Source: Thermincola carboxydiphila
GTDB taxonomy: Bacteria > Bacillota > Thermincolia > Thermincolales > UBA2595
Reading direction: 5' to 3'
Assembly (NCBI GenBank): GCA_016841325.1
Contig: JAENZJ010000001.1
Coordinates: forward strand, 328,111-392,110
DNA: 64,000 nucleotides
Notes under the pieces: generated by a model
Told to the model about the DNA's origin: nothing
What the model saw: only the letters and a program-made list of their open reading frames with translations
The model's database searches: none
Shown here: piece by piece, positions 44,288 to 54,000 of the stretch
Numbering within the stretch: the first letter of the stretch is position 1
How the letters are laid out: the number at the start of each line of letters is the position of its first letter
Made by a program: the position numbers and the translations under genes

Positions 44288-45319
44288 ATGCAGAATGACC
44301 GATTTTTAAGGGCATGCAGGAGAGAAGAGGTTGACCGTACTCCGGTTTGGCTGATGAGGCAGGCTGGGCGTTATATGCCTGAATACATGGAGATCAGGCG
44401 AAAGTATGACTTCCTGACGATGTGTAAAACACCTGAGCTGGCCGCTGAAGTTACTCTGCAGCCGGTTAACAGGCTGGGTGTGGATGCCGCAATATTATTT
44501 GCCGATATCTTATTGCCCCTTGAGGGGATGGGAATTGAACTGGCTTTTGCCAAAAACGAAGGTCCGGTAATTTCCAATCCTGTCAGGACCGAAAATGATG
44601 TCCGGGAGATTCGTATCCTGGAGGCTGAAGAGGCGACTCCGTATGTTTTGGATGCGATACGCCTGATTCGCAGGGAACTTGACGGCAGGGTCCCCCTGAT
44701 TGGTTTTTCCGGGGCTCCGTTTACAATTGCCAGTTATATTATTGAGGGCGGCGGTTCCAGGGATTATAAGAACTGTAAGTCGATGATGTGGCAGGCCCCT
44801 GATGTCTGGGATTCCCTGATGAAAAAAATATCTGAAGTCCTGCTGAAATATCTTAAGGCCCAGATAAAGGCCGGGGCTCAGGCTGTGCAGATGTTTGATT
44901 CCTGGGTAGGGGCGCTGTCGCCTGATGATTATGAGTATTATGTACTGCCACATTCAAAATATGTCCTTGACGGGCTGCGTGATGAGGGTGTCCCGGTGAT
45001 ACATTTTGCCAATAATGCCTCCTCAATGCTGGAACTGGTTGTTGCAGCAGGCGGGGATGTAATTGGCCTTGACTGGAGAATCAACCTTGATGAAGCCTGG
45101 AAACGGGTGGGTTACGACCGCGCTGTACAGGGGAACCTTGACCCCTTTGCACTATTTGCCCCCCAAAAAGTAATTGAAGAAAAGGTCAGGAAAATACTTG
45201 ATATGGCCGGCAACAGGCCGGGACATATCTTTAACCTGGGACATGGAATAAATAAGGAAACCCCTGTCGAACATGTAATTGCCCTTGTGGAGGCAGTCCA
45301 TAATTACAGCCGCCGTTAA
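44288..45319 (+). CDS. hemE: Uroporphyrinogen decarboxylase
   Basis: 343 aa, normal length. Converts uroporphyrinogen III to coproporphyrinogen III. Signatures TPVWLMRQAGRYMPEY and GFSGAPFTIASYIIEGGGS are intact, as is DSWVGALSPDDYEYYVLP. AAGGAGG before the ATG. First of three haem genes in the Bacillus order. Confidence 0.96.
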   Translation: MQNDRFLRACRREEVDRTPVWLMRQAGRYMPEYMEIRRKYDFLTMCKTPELAAEVTLQPVNRLGVDAAILFADILLPLEGMGIELAFAKNEGPVISNPVRTENDVREIRILEAEEATPYVLDAIRLIRRELDGRVPLIGFSGAPFTIASYIIEGGGSRDYKNCKSMMWQAPDVWDSLMKKISEVLLKYLKAQIKAGAQAVQMFDSWVGALSPDDYEYYVLPHSKYVLDGLRDEGVPVIHFANNASSMLELVVAAGGDVIGLDWRINLDEAWKRVGYDRAVQGNLDPFALFAPQKVIEEKVRKILDMAGNRPGHIFNLGHGINKETPVEHVIALVEAVHNYSRR

Positions 45320-45344
45320 GGAGCGCGGATAAGGAGGGATTCGT

Positions 45345-46304
45345 TTGAGTGTCAGTCCCACAGGTGTACTGCTCATGGGTTTCGGGGGCCCTGATTCCCC
45401 CGAAGCTATCGAGCCGTTTATGAAAAATCTAATGGGAGGTAGGACACCTCCCCCGGAGTTGGTGGAAAAGGTCAAAGCCCGTTACCGGATGATTGGCGGT
45501 CATTCCCCACTCCCTGGTATAACCAGGGAACAGGCCGGTGAACTTGAGGAACACCTGTGTGCCGGCAGTGGAAATTACAGGGTGGCAGTGGGGATGTGTC
45601 ACTGGCATCCCTTTATCAGGGAAGGTCTTGTAGAACTGGTTGACAGCGGAGTTGATAAAATTATTGCGGTCAGCCTTGCACCTTTTTTCTCAAAAGTGAG
45701 CACCGGTGCTTACCAGGCCGAACTGGACAGGGCCATTTCCGAAATCCGGGGCAGCCGGGCCGGGGGAGCAGGTTTTCCTGAGGTTGTAGTGGCTGGACCG
45801 ATGTATGATAACACACTGTTTACAGATGCAGTTGCTGAGAAGATTATCCAGGGTCTGGAATACTTCCCCCGGGAGAGAAGGGCTGACATTCCTGTGATCT
45901 TTAGCGCCCATTCCCTGCCTGAGGAGTACATCAGGGGAGGTGACCCTTATGTGACTCAGTTCGAATTTTCAGTGAAACAGGTCGTGAAAAAACTTCGCCT
46001 GAGCAAGTGGTATACTGCATATCAGAGCAAAGGAGGGGGGCGCGGGGAATGGCTGGGCCCGATGGTGGAGGAAGTCATGGAACATATCCGGGAAGATGGG
46101 TCGGAAGATGTCCTGGTAGTTCCCATCGGGTTTGTCTCAGATCACATTGAAACACTTTATGATATTGACATAGCCCAAAAAAACCACGCTCTTTCTATTG
46201 GGTTGCATTTCTTCAGGACCGCCTCCCTCAACACTTCAGAACTTTTCATCCGGGCGTTGGCAGATGTGGTTTTGAGGGAGTCTGGCAGCAGAGAACATCA
46301 CTAA
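45345..46304 (+). CDS. hemH: Ferrochelatase (coproporphyrin type likely)
   Basis: 319 aa. Inserts Fe2+ into the porphyrin; in most Firmicutes the substrate is coproporphyrin III (CpfC). Motifs LLMGFGGPDSPE, SAHSLPEEY (catalytic His) and GFVSDHIETLYDID (metal-binding Glu). TTG start with AAGGAGGG. 25 bp after hemE. Confidence 0.94.
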   Translation: MSVSPTGVLLMGFGGPDSPEAIEPFMKNLMGGRTPPPELVEKVKARYRMIGGHSPLPGITREQAGELEEHLCAGSGNYRVAVGMCHWHPFIREGLVELVDSGVDKIIAVSLAPFFSKVSTGAYQAELDRAISEIRGSRAGGAGFPEVVVAGPMYDNTLFTDAVAEKIIQGLEYFPRERRADIPVIFSAHSLPEEYIRGGDPYVTQFEFSVKQVVKKLRLSKWYTAYQSKGGGRGEWLGPMVEEVMEHIREDGSEDVLVVPIGFVSDHIETLYDIDIAQKNHALSIGLHFFRTASLNTSELFIRALADVVLRESGSREHH

Positions 46305-46323
46305 AAAAACGGGGTGGTTAAGT

Positions 46324-47748
46324 ATGAAAAAGGTAGTTGTAATCGGCGGTGGAATAACCGGACTGTCAGCCGCATACATGCTGCAAAAGGCCGTAGAGTC
46401 CGGCAAACAGGTGGATTACCTCCTGGTTGAAAAGGATGACCGCCTTGGCGGTAAAATCTGGACCGAGCAGATTGACGGATATACAGTAGAAGGCGGGCCT
46501 GACTGTTTTTTGGCAGACAAACCCGGTTGTTTTGACATGGCCAGGGAAACGGGGATAGAAGACCGTATAATAGGAAGTAATGAGGCCAGTAAAAAGACTT
46601 ATGTTTTTGCTGACAACAGGCTGAACCGGCTTCCCGATGGGCTGATGGGTCTTGTACCCACAAAACTGGTGCCTTTTGCCCTCAGCCCTCTGATCTCATG
46701 GCCGGGTAAAATCAGGATGGCCTTTGATCTCTTTATTCCCAAAAAACAGGGAGACGAAGATGAGACCCTGGGCAGTTTTGTGAAACGCCGGCTCGGTAAA
46801 GAGGCTTTGGATAAGATAGCGGAACCCCTGATCGGGGGTATCCATGCCGGTGATCCTGACAAAATGAGCCTAAAGGCTACCTTTCCCAGGTTTATTCAGA
46901 TGGAACAGAATTACGGCAGTCTCCTCAGGGCAATGCTGGCTGCCCGCGGAAAAATGCCAAAACCAAAACCCCCGGAACCCGGAAAGCCCAAAAGAACCTT
47001 CTTTATGAGTTTTGTCGGGGGTATGGGAGAATTAACAGATACAATTGCAGCAAAACTGGACCCTAAAAAAGTCCTTACCGGAAAAACAGTAACCCATATT
47101 GATAAGAACACCGGCGGGGGGTATCTGGTCCATATAGAGGGAATGGAACCCATTGCTGCCGATGCGGTTATCCTGACTGCACCGGCCCATGAGGCAGTCA
47201 AGGTTGTCGAAGGCCTGGATAAAGCCATGGCAGATAACCTGGCCGGAATTCCTCAGGCTACCTCGGCAACTGTGAACCTAGCCTTCAGGCGTTCTGATGT
47301 GAATACATCCCTGGAAGCCTTTGGATTTATTGTGCCTATCTCTGAGGGGAGAAAAATTAAGGCCGGAACTTACAGTTCAACAAAGTGGGACTACCGCACT
47401 CCCGATAATGATCATGTACTCATCAGAGCATTTGTCGGCGGGGCCATGAACCAGGAACTGGTGTTTCAGGATGATGAAGTACTGCTGAAAATGGTACTCG
47501 ACGAACTCAAGGACATTGTTGGCCTTACTGCTTCTCCCGTAATGCACAGAATATTCCGCTGGGTCAAGGGTATGCCTCAGTATACAATAGGCCACCTGGA
47601 CAGGGTGGCTGCCATTGAGGCCCGGACTGCAGCCAATCCCGGATTGTATGTCGTCGGCGGCTCCTACCGCGGAGTAGGTGTCCCGGACTGCATCAATGTA
47701 GGAAAAAAAGCTGCCGAAGGGGCCCTGGAATATCTAACCGGGCAGTAA
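46324..47748 (+). CDS. hemY: Coproporphyrinogen/protoporphyrinogen oxidase HemY (CgoX)
   Basis: 474 aa. FAD-dependent; GGGITGLSAAYML dinucleotide-binding fold, EKDDRLGGKIWTEQ, VEGGPDCFLADKP and C-terminal YVVGGSYRGVGVPDCINVGKKAAEG. In Gram-positives it oxidises coproporphyrinogen III to coproporphyrin III, normally with O2, which is notable in a presumed anaerobe. hemQ/chdC, the last step of that pathway, is not in this window. Start 19 bp after hemH. Confidence 0.94.
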   Translation: MKKVVVIGGGITGLSAAYMLQKAVESGKQVDYLLVEKDDRLGGKIWTEQIDGYTVEGGPDCFLADKPGCFDMARETGIEDRIIGSNEASKKTYVFADNRLNRLPDGLMGLVPTKLVPFALSPLISWPGKIRMAFDLFIPKKQGDEDETLGSFVKRRLGKEALDKIAEPLIGGIHAGDPDKMSLKATFPRFIQMEQNYGSLLRAMLAARGKMPKPKPPEPGKPKRTFFMSFVGGMGELTDTIAAKLDPKKVLTGKTVTHIDKNTGGGYLVHIEGMEPIAADAVILTAPAHEAVKVVEGLDKAMADNLAGIPQATSATVNLAFRRSDVNTSLEAFGFIVPISEGRKIKAGTYSSTKWDYRTPDNDHVLIRAFVGGAMNQELVFQDDEVLLKMVLDELKDIVGLTASPVMHRIFRWVKGMPQYTIGHLDRVAAIEARTAANPGLYVVGGSYRGVGVPDCINVGKKAAEGALEYLTGQ

Positions 47749-47765
47749 ATATAACTAATATAACG

Positions 47766-47838
47766 GACAGGGTCAGATGTGTTCTTCCGGTGGGCCAAGT
47801 CTCCGCCCAGCAGAATACTTCTGGCCCTGTCTTTTTTT
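47766..47838 (+). terminator. Terminator after hemY
   Basis: GACAGGGTCAG pairs with CTGGCCCTGTC (mismatched at one base) around a long inner part that also pairs (GTGGGC/GCCCAG region, TTCT/AGAA), followed by TTTTTTT. Confidence 0.8.
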
Positions 47839-47975
47839 GTCGCAGCCATGCGGTAAGTAAAAAAGTCAACCGTTAATAAAAAAATTACCGTTTTATCCAG
47901 TTGGAGGAGGAAAACGAGGAGAATGGTAGAATGTAAGGAACTAAGAACAGTAGTACTAAGTAGTGGCATAATACC

Positions 47976-47989
47976 TGGTTATATAACCA
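47976..47989. promoter_or_regulatory. 14-bp perfect palindrome upstream of the second cytochrome
   Basis: TGGTTATATAACCA, 50 bp before the second cytochrome start. It may be an operator or part of the leader. The rest of 47839-48038 has no clear promoter; a 26-codon frame at 47923-48003 is weak. Confidence 0.35.
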
Positions 47990-48038
47990 AAAAATTCCTG
48001 TAAGAAATCAGGACACTGCAACCAGAGAGGAGCATAGG

Positions 48039-51000
48039 TTGTCAGGAATAATGAGTATTTTTAAGAAAACGATACTTATTATAGCTGTAATCTGTCTAAC
48101 GGCATATGGGCTGTTTTCTGCTCTGGCAGGCGGATTTAGGGCTGCAGCAGAACCTGCAGGAGAATCCGGAGGAGAACCCCTGGGTGCACCTGTTGCAAAT
48201 CCGCATGGCAACTATGATGTCAATGCCCAGTGTGAAAAATGTCATTCCACCCACAGCTCGCTTGGTTCATACCTGCTGACTTCCCCTACCCAGAGAGAGA
48301 CCTGTTATTTCTGTCATGATGGCAGCAATTCCAGCCCTAATATCAGGGGGGAATTTGGTGAGGAGACCATCGGGTCATCGGTATATTCGGGTGCCGGATC
48401 TCTGCACCCCGTACCTTTGGGTGCGTTAAAGTGTACCGGCTGCCATGACCCCCACCTGGCGAACGAGAAATCAGCCGGAGGGACAGCAGGGCTGCTGGCG
48501 GTAGGTGAAGCCGTTTATTCCTCCGGGAATTCCGTGTGCGGCGGATGTCACGGCAGTGGGAGCATGCTGCCCGGCGGGGATATGCTGGCAGATTTTGCAT
48601 ATACGCCACATGATTTAAGTATGGACCCGCCGGCATCAGGGACCATGATTAAATGTGCCCGCTGCCATCAGCCCCATGGTTCACCTTATGATATGCTTTT
48701 AAGGACTACTATAACCGATATGAGCGGAAATGTGTATCAGGTAAACGGGAATAACAATTCCGTCTGTTTTGGCTGCCATACAGGTGGTCAGGGACGCTAT
48801 TCGGGAAGTACAGTTTATAATACTGTTTACCATGGTCTTAAAACAGAATCGACTGTGGCCACAACCACTTATAGTGACACCGGATATGGGGCGGCACTCT
48901 GCCTCAACTGTCACGAGCCCCATGGGAAAACAGGTATATCGAAATACAGAAGAGCTGAGGGAAATGCCCTTTGTACAACTTGCCATGATGATGATTTAGT
49001 TGTCCGTCCCGATAATTATTCATACCGTGGTATTGCTGCTTACGAGAATACCCCACACGCCGGCGCAGATGCCGACAATATGCCTGTAGCTTACTCTTAC
49101 ACAATAAATACCGAAGGTTCAGCAGCCTGGGAATCTGCAGGAGCTGCAGATCAGGCGCCCACCCCGTCAACTCCCGGCAATCCGGCAACGGCGCCCCAGT
49201 CAGCTAATGTCAGGAGCATTGATTCCCTTTTCTGGTCTACAGATCTCACTGCTACCCAGGACCATTACAATTATCAGATGTATAAGTTTCATGTTAACCA
49301 GGTCCTGGCAGATATCAAACAGCTGAATGGAAAATGGATTGGCTACGGAGAACCTACAGATAATCATCCAACTGACTTACTGATATGGAACAAGAATCAG
49401 CTGCAGTGGGAACAGATGGCAAGCGGTCAATTGGGTGACCCCGCTAACCCGGGGGCCCTGACATGGACGATTACCTCAGGTGTTGAAAACTACCTGGACA
49501 ACAATAATGATGTCTACATACTGGCCAGGGCCAGGCACGACAATACACCTCCGTCTGTTTCACCTGGCTGGGGCCCTTTGTATAATACAACATCCCGCTG
49601 GAATGACATAGGCTGGACAACAGACGAAAATGCCACTTCCTATGTGGATTATGGCAGTACCACTGAATACGGGAACACGGTTGGCAATGACGGCCTGGTA
49701 AAATCACATTCTCTCAGATTATCAGGACTTACTGCAGGCCAGACTTATTATTACCGCATACGCACTACTGATGCCTTAGGTAATGAAACCCGGAAGACAG
49801 GTTCTTTTGTTGCCAAAAGCGGCTTACCAGGTCTGCATGCCATAGCTAATCAGGAGCAGGAAGCAAATTATATTTTTACAATCAATTTCAGCTGGGATGC
49901 GGTAATTGACCCTGACGGAAACCCGGTGACTTATGATATACAGATTAGCAAAGCATCTGATTTTTCTACTGTTTACAAACAATTACCGGATACAAGCGCT
50001 GTTAACTGGTCAACAACAGTAACTCATGTTGGAGATGATGTGCCGAACACCTGGCACTGGCGGGTTAGGTCCAAAGATAGTTATGGCTCAGTATCAGACT
50101 GGTCGGCAGGCAGTTTTCAGACCCTGGCCTGGTCCTGCCCCATTTTGTACACCTGGGACGGGGGAAAATTCCGTTTTAATACGGACATAGTGGCAGGTTC
50201 CAATGTTGGCCTGGAAAAGGCCCCCGGACAATACCTTGATCCCACACCTGATGAACAGGTAACTATCCCGGGAGAGTTCCTTAAAGAAAAGGACGGCAAG
50301 TACATTATCAAGATAAAAAATGAGCAAAATGAGGTTGATTATATTGACAACCTTGTCCTGCAGGCGGTTGACCATCCCATAGGCACAAAAATAGCTCTGA
50401 ATGAGTTCGTCAGGCATAAAGAACCATATAAAATATACACCTACAGTGAAAATGTAAAACCCGTTAAAAGGGCAACTTACATAAATAATCCCACATGGTC
50501 AGGAGGTGAAATCAGCTCACCTGTTGATGTCACGGAACTAGTCAGCAAAATTGATAACCGGCATGCCAGCGGGTCATTATTTGATGATAACCGGTATGAA
50601 CTGGACCTGGGTGACCTGAGCCATGCTGAAGAAATTAAACTGGTCATTAAAGGCTGGACAGAGTTTGCCACTTCCGAAGAAAGGGCGGAGCGGGTAGAAA
50701 AAGCGGCTGAAGGCATTAAGACAGCCCCCAGGCTTCTGGAAATATTACAGCCCGACGGGTCATGGCAAAGTGAAGTAATCATGCACATCCCGGGCTATAC
50801 CAAGACGGCGGTCATTGACCTCACAGGGAAGTTTCCTGCCGGTACCCAAAAATATATAGTGCGGCTTAGGGGATTATACCGTCCGCACATTGATTTTATC
50901 GGTGTGGACATTACTAAACAGGCTGACCTCAAAATGGTTGATCTGGAAATGCAGGAAGCTGTCCTGAGCTATGAAGGGCCTTCGAGTTATGCCAAGTACC

Positions 51001-54000
51001 CGGCGCCAAACTTTGATTATGACAATAAGCGTTCTTTCGGGTTATGGATTCATGAAGGCAAATTTACCAGGTATGGTGATGTCCTGCCTCTGGTTGAAGC
51101 AATAAACGATAAACTGGTAGTAATGGATACAGGGGATGAACTAACAGTATCTTTTAAAGCTCTGCCTCCGCCGGCCCCCGGTATGACCCGGTCCTTTGTT
51201 CTCAAGCCCTGGGCGTATTACAAAGAATTATCAGAAGCAAAAGTAGACCCTATGCCCTTTAGGGGTATGGATATTTCTCTATATCCGGAATCACTGGGAG
51301 AATATCCTGATGAGCTGCAATCATATGTAGAAGAATGGAACACCAGGGAACATAAACCGGTGAACGGCCGGATTACAGCCCCGGAAAGAGAAAATGTGGC
51401 CAACTCTCCCGGTGCTGATGGCGGTTCCGGTAAGGAAGCCGGTATCCTTACCAGGCTAAAATACTTTATCATTAAGTTGTTTGCCCAATTGCGGGAAACA
51501 TGGGACAAAATGCTCAGTAGTTCCACAAACGAATCAGCTTTTCTGATGACAGAAACTATAACCGGAAACCATATTACTGAAACAATTACAGCCGCCCAGG
51601 GAACTCCGACCGGTGCAGGACACTTTTCTCTCAACACTGACTATATAGAACTTGAAGTGCGGGCCACAGACCATTCCGTTCCCAACGGTTATTGCGGTAT
51701 CTGCCATAACCCGCACGGCAAAGTAGACGGGACCGGAAACGTGATTCCGAAACAGCTGCAGGAAGGCCTGGAATCAGGCTGCTTCGGCGAGGGACTGGGA
51801 TGCCACAGTGACCCGGCTAATTCAGACAGGGGTATCGATATTGAGGAAAGGTTCACGGCAGGGCTAAACGCAGCGTCCCGGCACAGTATAGACCCCGGGG
51901 AACAAAATGACGGGGGGACCCGGGTTCAGTGCGTTAACTGCCATGACCCGCATTTGAATGATGCTGAAAACAAAACCGTAGATCCGGACAACCGTTATAC
52001 AGTGCTGGATCAGTGGGTAGACAGGGGCATCAAAGATTACGTTTATAGTGACGGAACACTGTATGTGTTGGCAAAAGCCAGGCATGACGGGACTCCTCCT
52101 GTGATAAACAGTGTATCTCACACGGTAAACAGCGCGGTATACAGTGCGACAATAACCTGGACAGCCAACGAGAGGTCCACCAGGCAGATAGAATGGGGGA
52201 CCACTGTAGGTGAGTATGTCTATACAGAAGGCAGTCCCGGTACTTTATACGGATCGCCAACGTCGGCTTCACATTCTATTACTTTAAATGATCTGGAAAT
52301 CGGTGTAGATTATTACTACCGGGCTAAATCTGCCGATGCCCTTGGGAATACCGCTTATTCAGACAGCGGGATAATCAAAATTTCGACTCCGCCGGGAGCC
52401 CCGTTCAATCTTCGCAGTGACCCTCCGGATTGGGTATATAAAGACGAACTGATAAGATTGATATGGGATCCGGCTGTAGATCCCGATGGGGACCCCTTAA
52501 GATACCGTGTTCAGATAACCAATCAGACTACCGGACAGCAAATTGCTGATTCCTGGTGGTTACCCGTGGGCCAGACCTATTGGGAAACCAGTTTTACAAA
52601 CTCCGGGAACTATATCTATGAATGGCAGGTTCGGGCCAGGGATATATATGGCTCGGAAGGTCCTTATTCATCCAAAGCGAACTTTGATTACGTGGGGTCC
52701 TGTCCCAACCTTTATGTCTGGAACGGAAAGAAGTATGAGTTTGTCACAGACCTTGCGGGTTCAGATGTAGGGCTTGAAGTCAGGCCGGGTAAGTTTGCCG
52801 AAATTTTCCCTGACCTTCCTGTACCTATTCCCTGGAACAAACTCCGGGAAAAAGACGGGCAATATACCATCAAACTTAAGTCAGAAAGAGACGAAGTAGA
52901 CTACATAGATTTTGCAGGTCTGCAGGCTGTAGACCACCCTGAGGGCACCAGGATTACGATCAATGATCTTGTCAGGGGGAGACAGCCTATCAGGGTTTAT
53001 TCCTACAGCGCCGATGTTAAACCTGTCAGGAAAGCTACCTATGTCAACAATCCGGTTTACAGCGGGGGGAAACCTACGACCCCGGTGGATATCACCGAAT
53101 TAGTCAGTAAAGTGGACAACAGGAATGCCAAAGGGTCATACGGGGATGATAACCAGTTTACCTTTGACCTTGGTGATTTAAGCGGTGCTAAGGAAATTAA
53201 ACTGGTTATTACCGGCTGGACCGAATTTACCAGTTATTTGGAGCGAAAGGCAGACCGTGAGCGGAAGGATGCCAAAAAAGCCCGCCATTATGTGGAGGTC
53301 CTCCAACCCGACGCAACCTGGAAGCGGGAAGATATAAAGCAAATTAACGGGATGACCAAGACATCTGTTCTTGACCTCACCGGCAAATTCGGGAAGGGAA
53401 CTAAGAAATACATGGTCCGGTTAAGGGGAATGCACCGGCCGCACATAGATTTCGTGGGGGTTGATACAACACCCCAGGCCAGGTTGAAGATAACCGACCT
53501 GGAGATGCTGGAAGCCAGGCTGGCCTACCGTGGCGTGTCAAAATCGACCAAGTACCCCGCACCATATTTTGACTACTATAAACTGGATGATAAAGTAATT
53601 CGGCACGAAGGTAAGTTTACCAGATATGGTGATGTTATACCACTGGTCAAAGAGGTTGATGATAAGCTGGTGGTTATGGATACCGGTGACGAACTCACTG
53701 TCAGCTTCAAAGCGCTGCCGCCTCCGGCGCCCGGGATGACCAGATCCTTTATCCTCAAACCATGGGTTTATTATAAAGAGTATGAACTGGCAAAGGCAGA
53801 GCCCCTGCCGTTTCGGGGGATGGACATGTCCCAACTTCCTGACTCACTTGGTGACTATCCTGATGAATTAAAAAAATACCATAAAGAATGGAATACAAGA
53901 AACCACAGTACTGATTTGAGTTTTTGGCAGAAAATGCTTAAACATTGGAAGGCCTTTGTACAGTTGGCAAAAACTCTTATTGCTCATCCTGACCTGGTGA

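Noticed and set aside
47923..48003. 26-codon frame upstream of the second cytochrome
   Set aside because: GAGGAG abuts the ATG, the peptide has no clear character and there is no match to the peptide before the first cytochrome.
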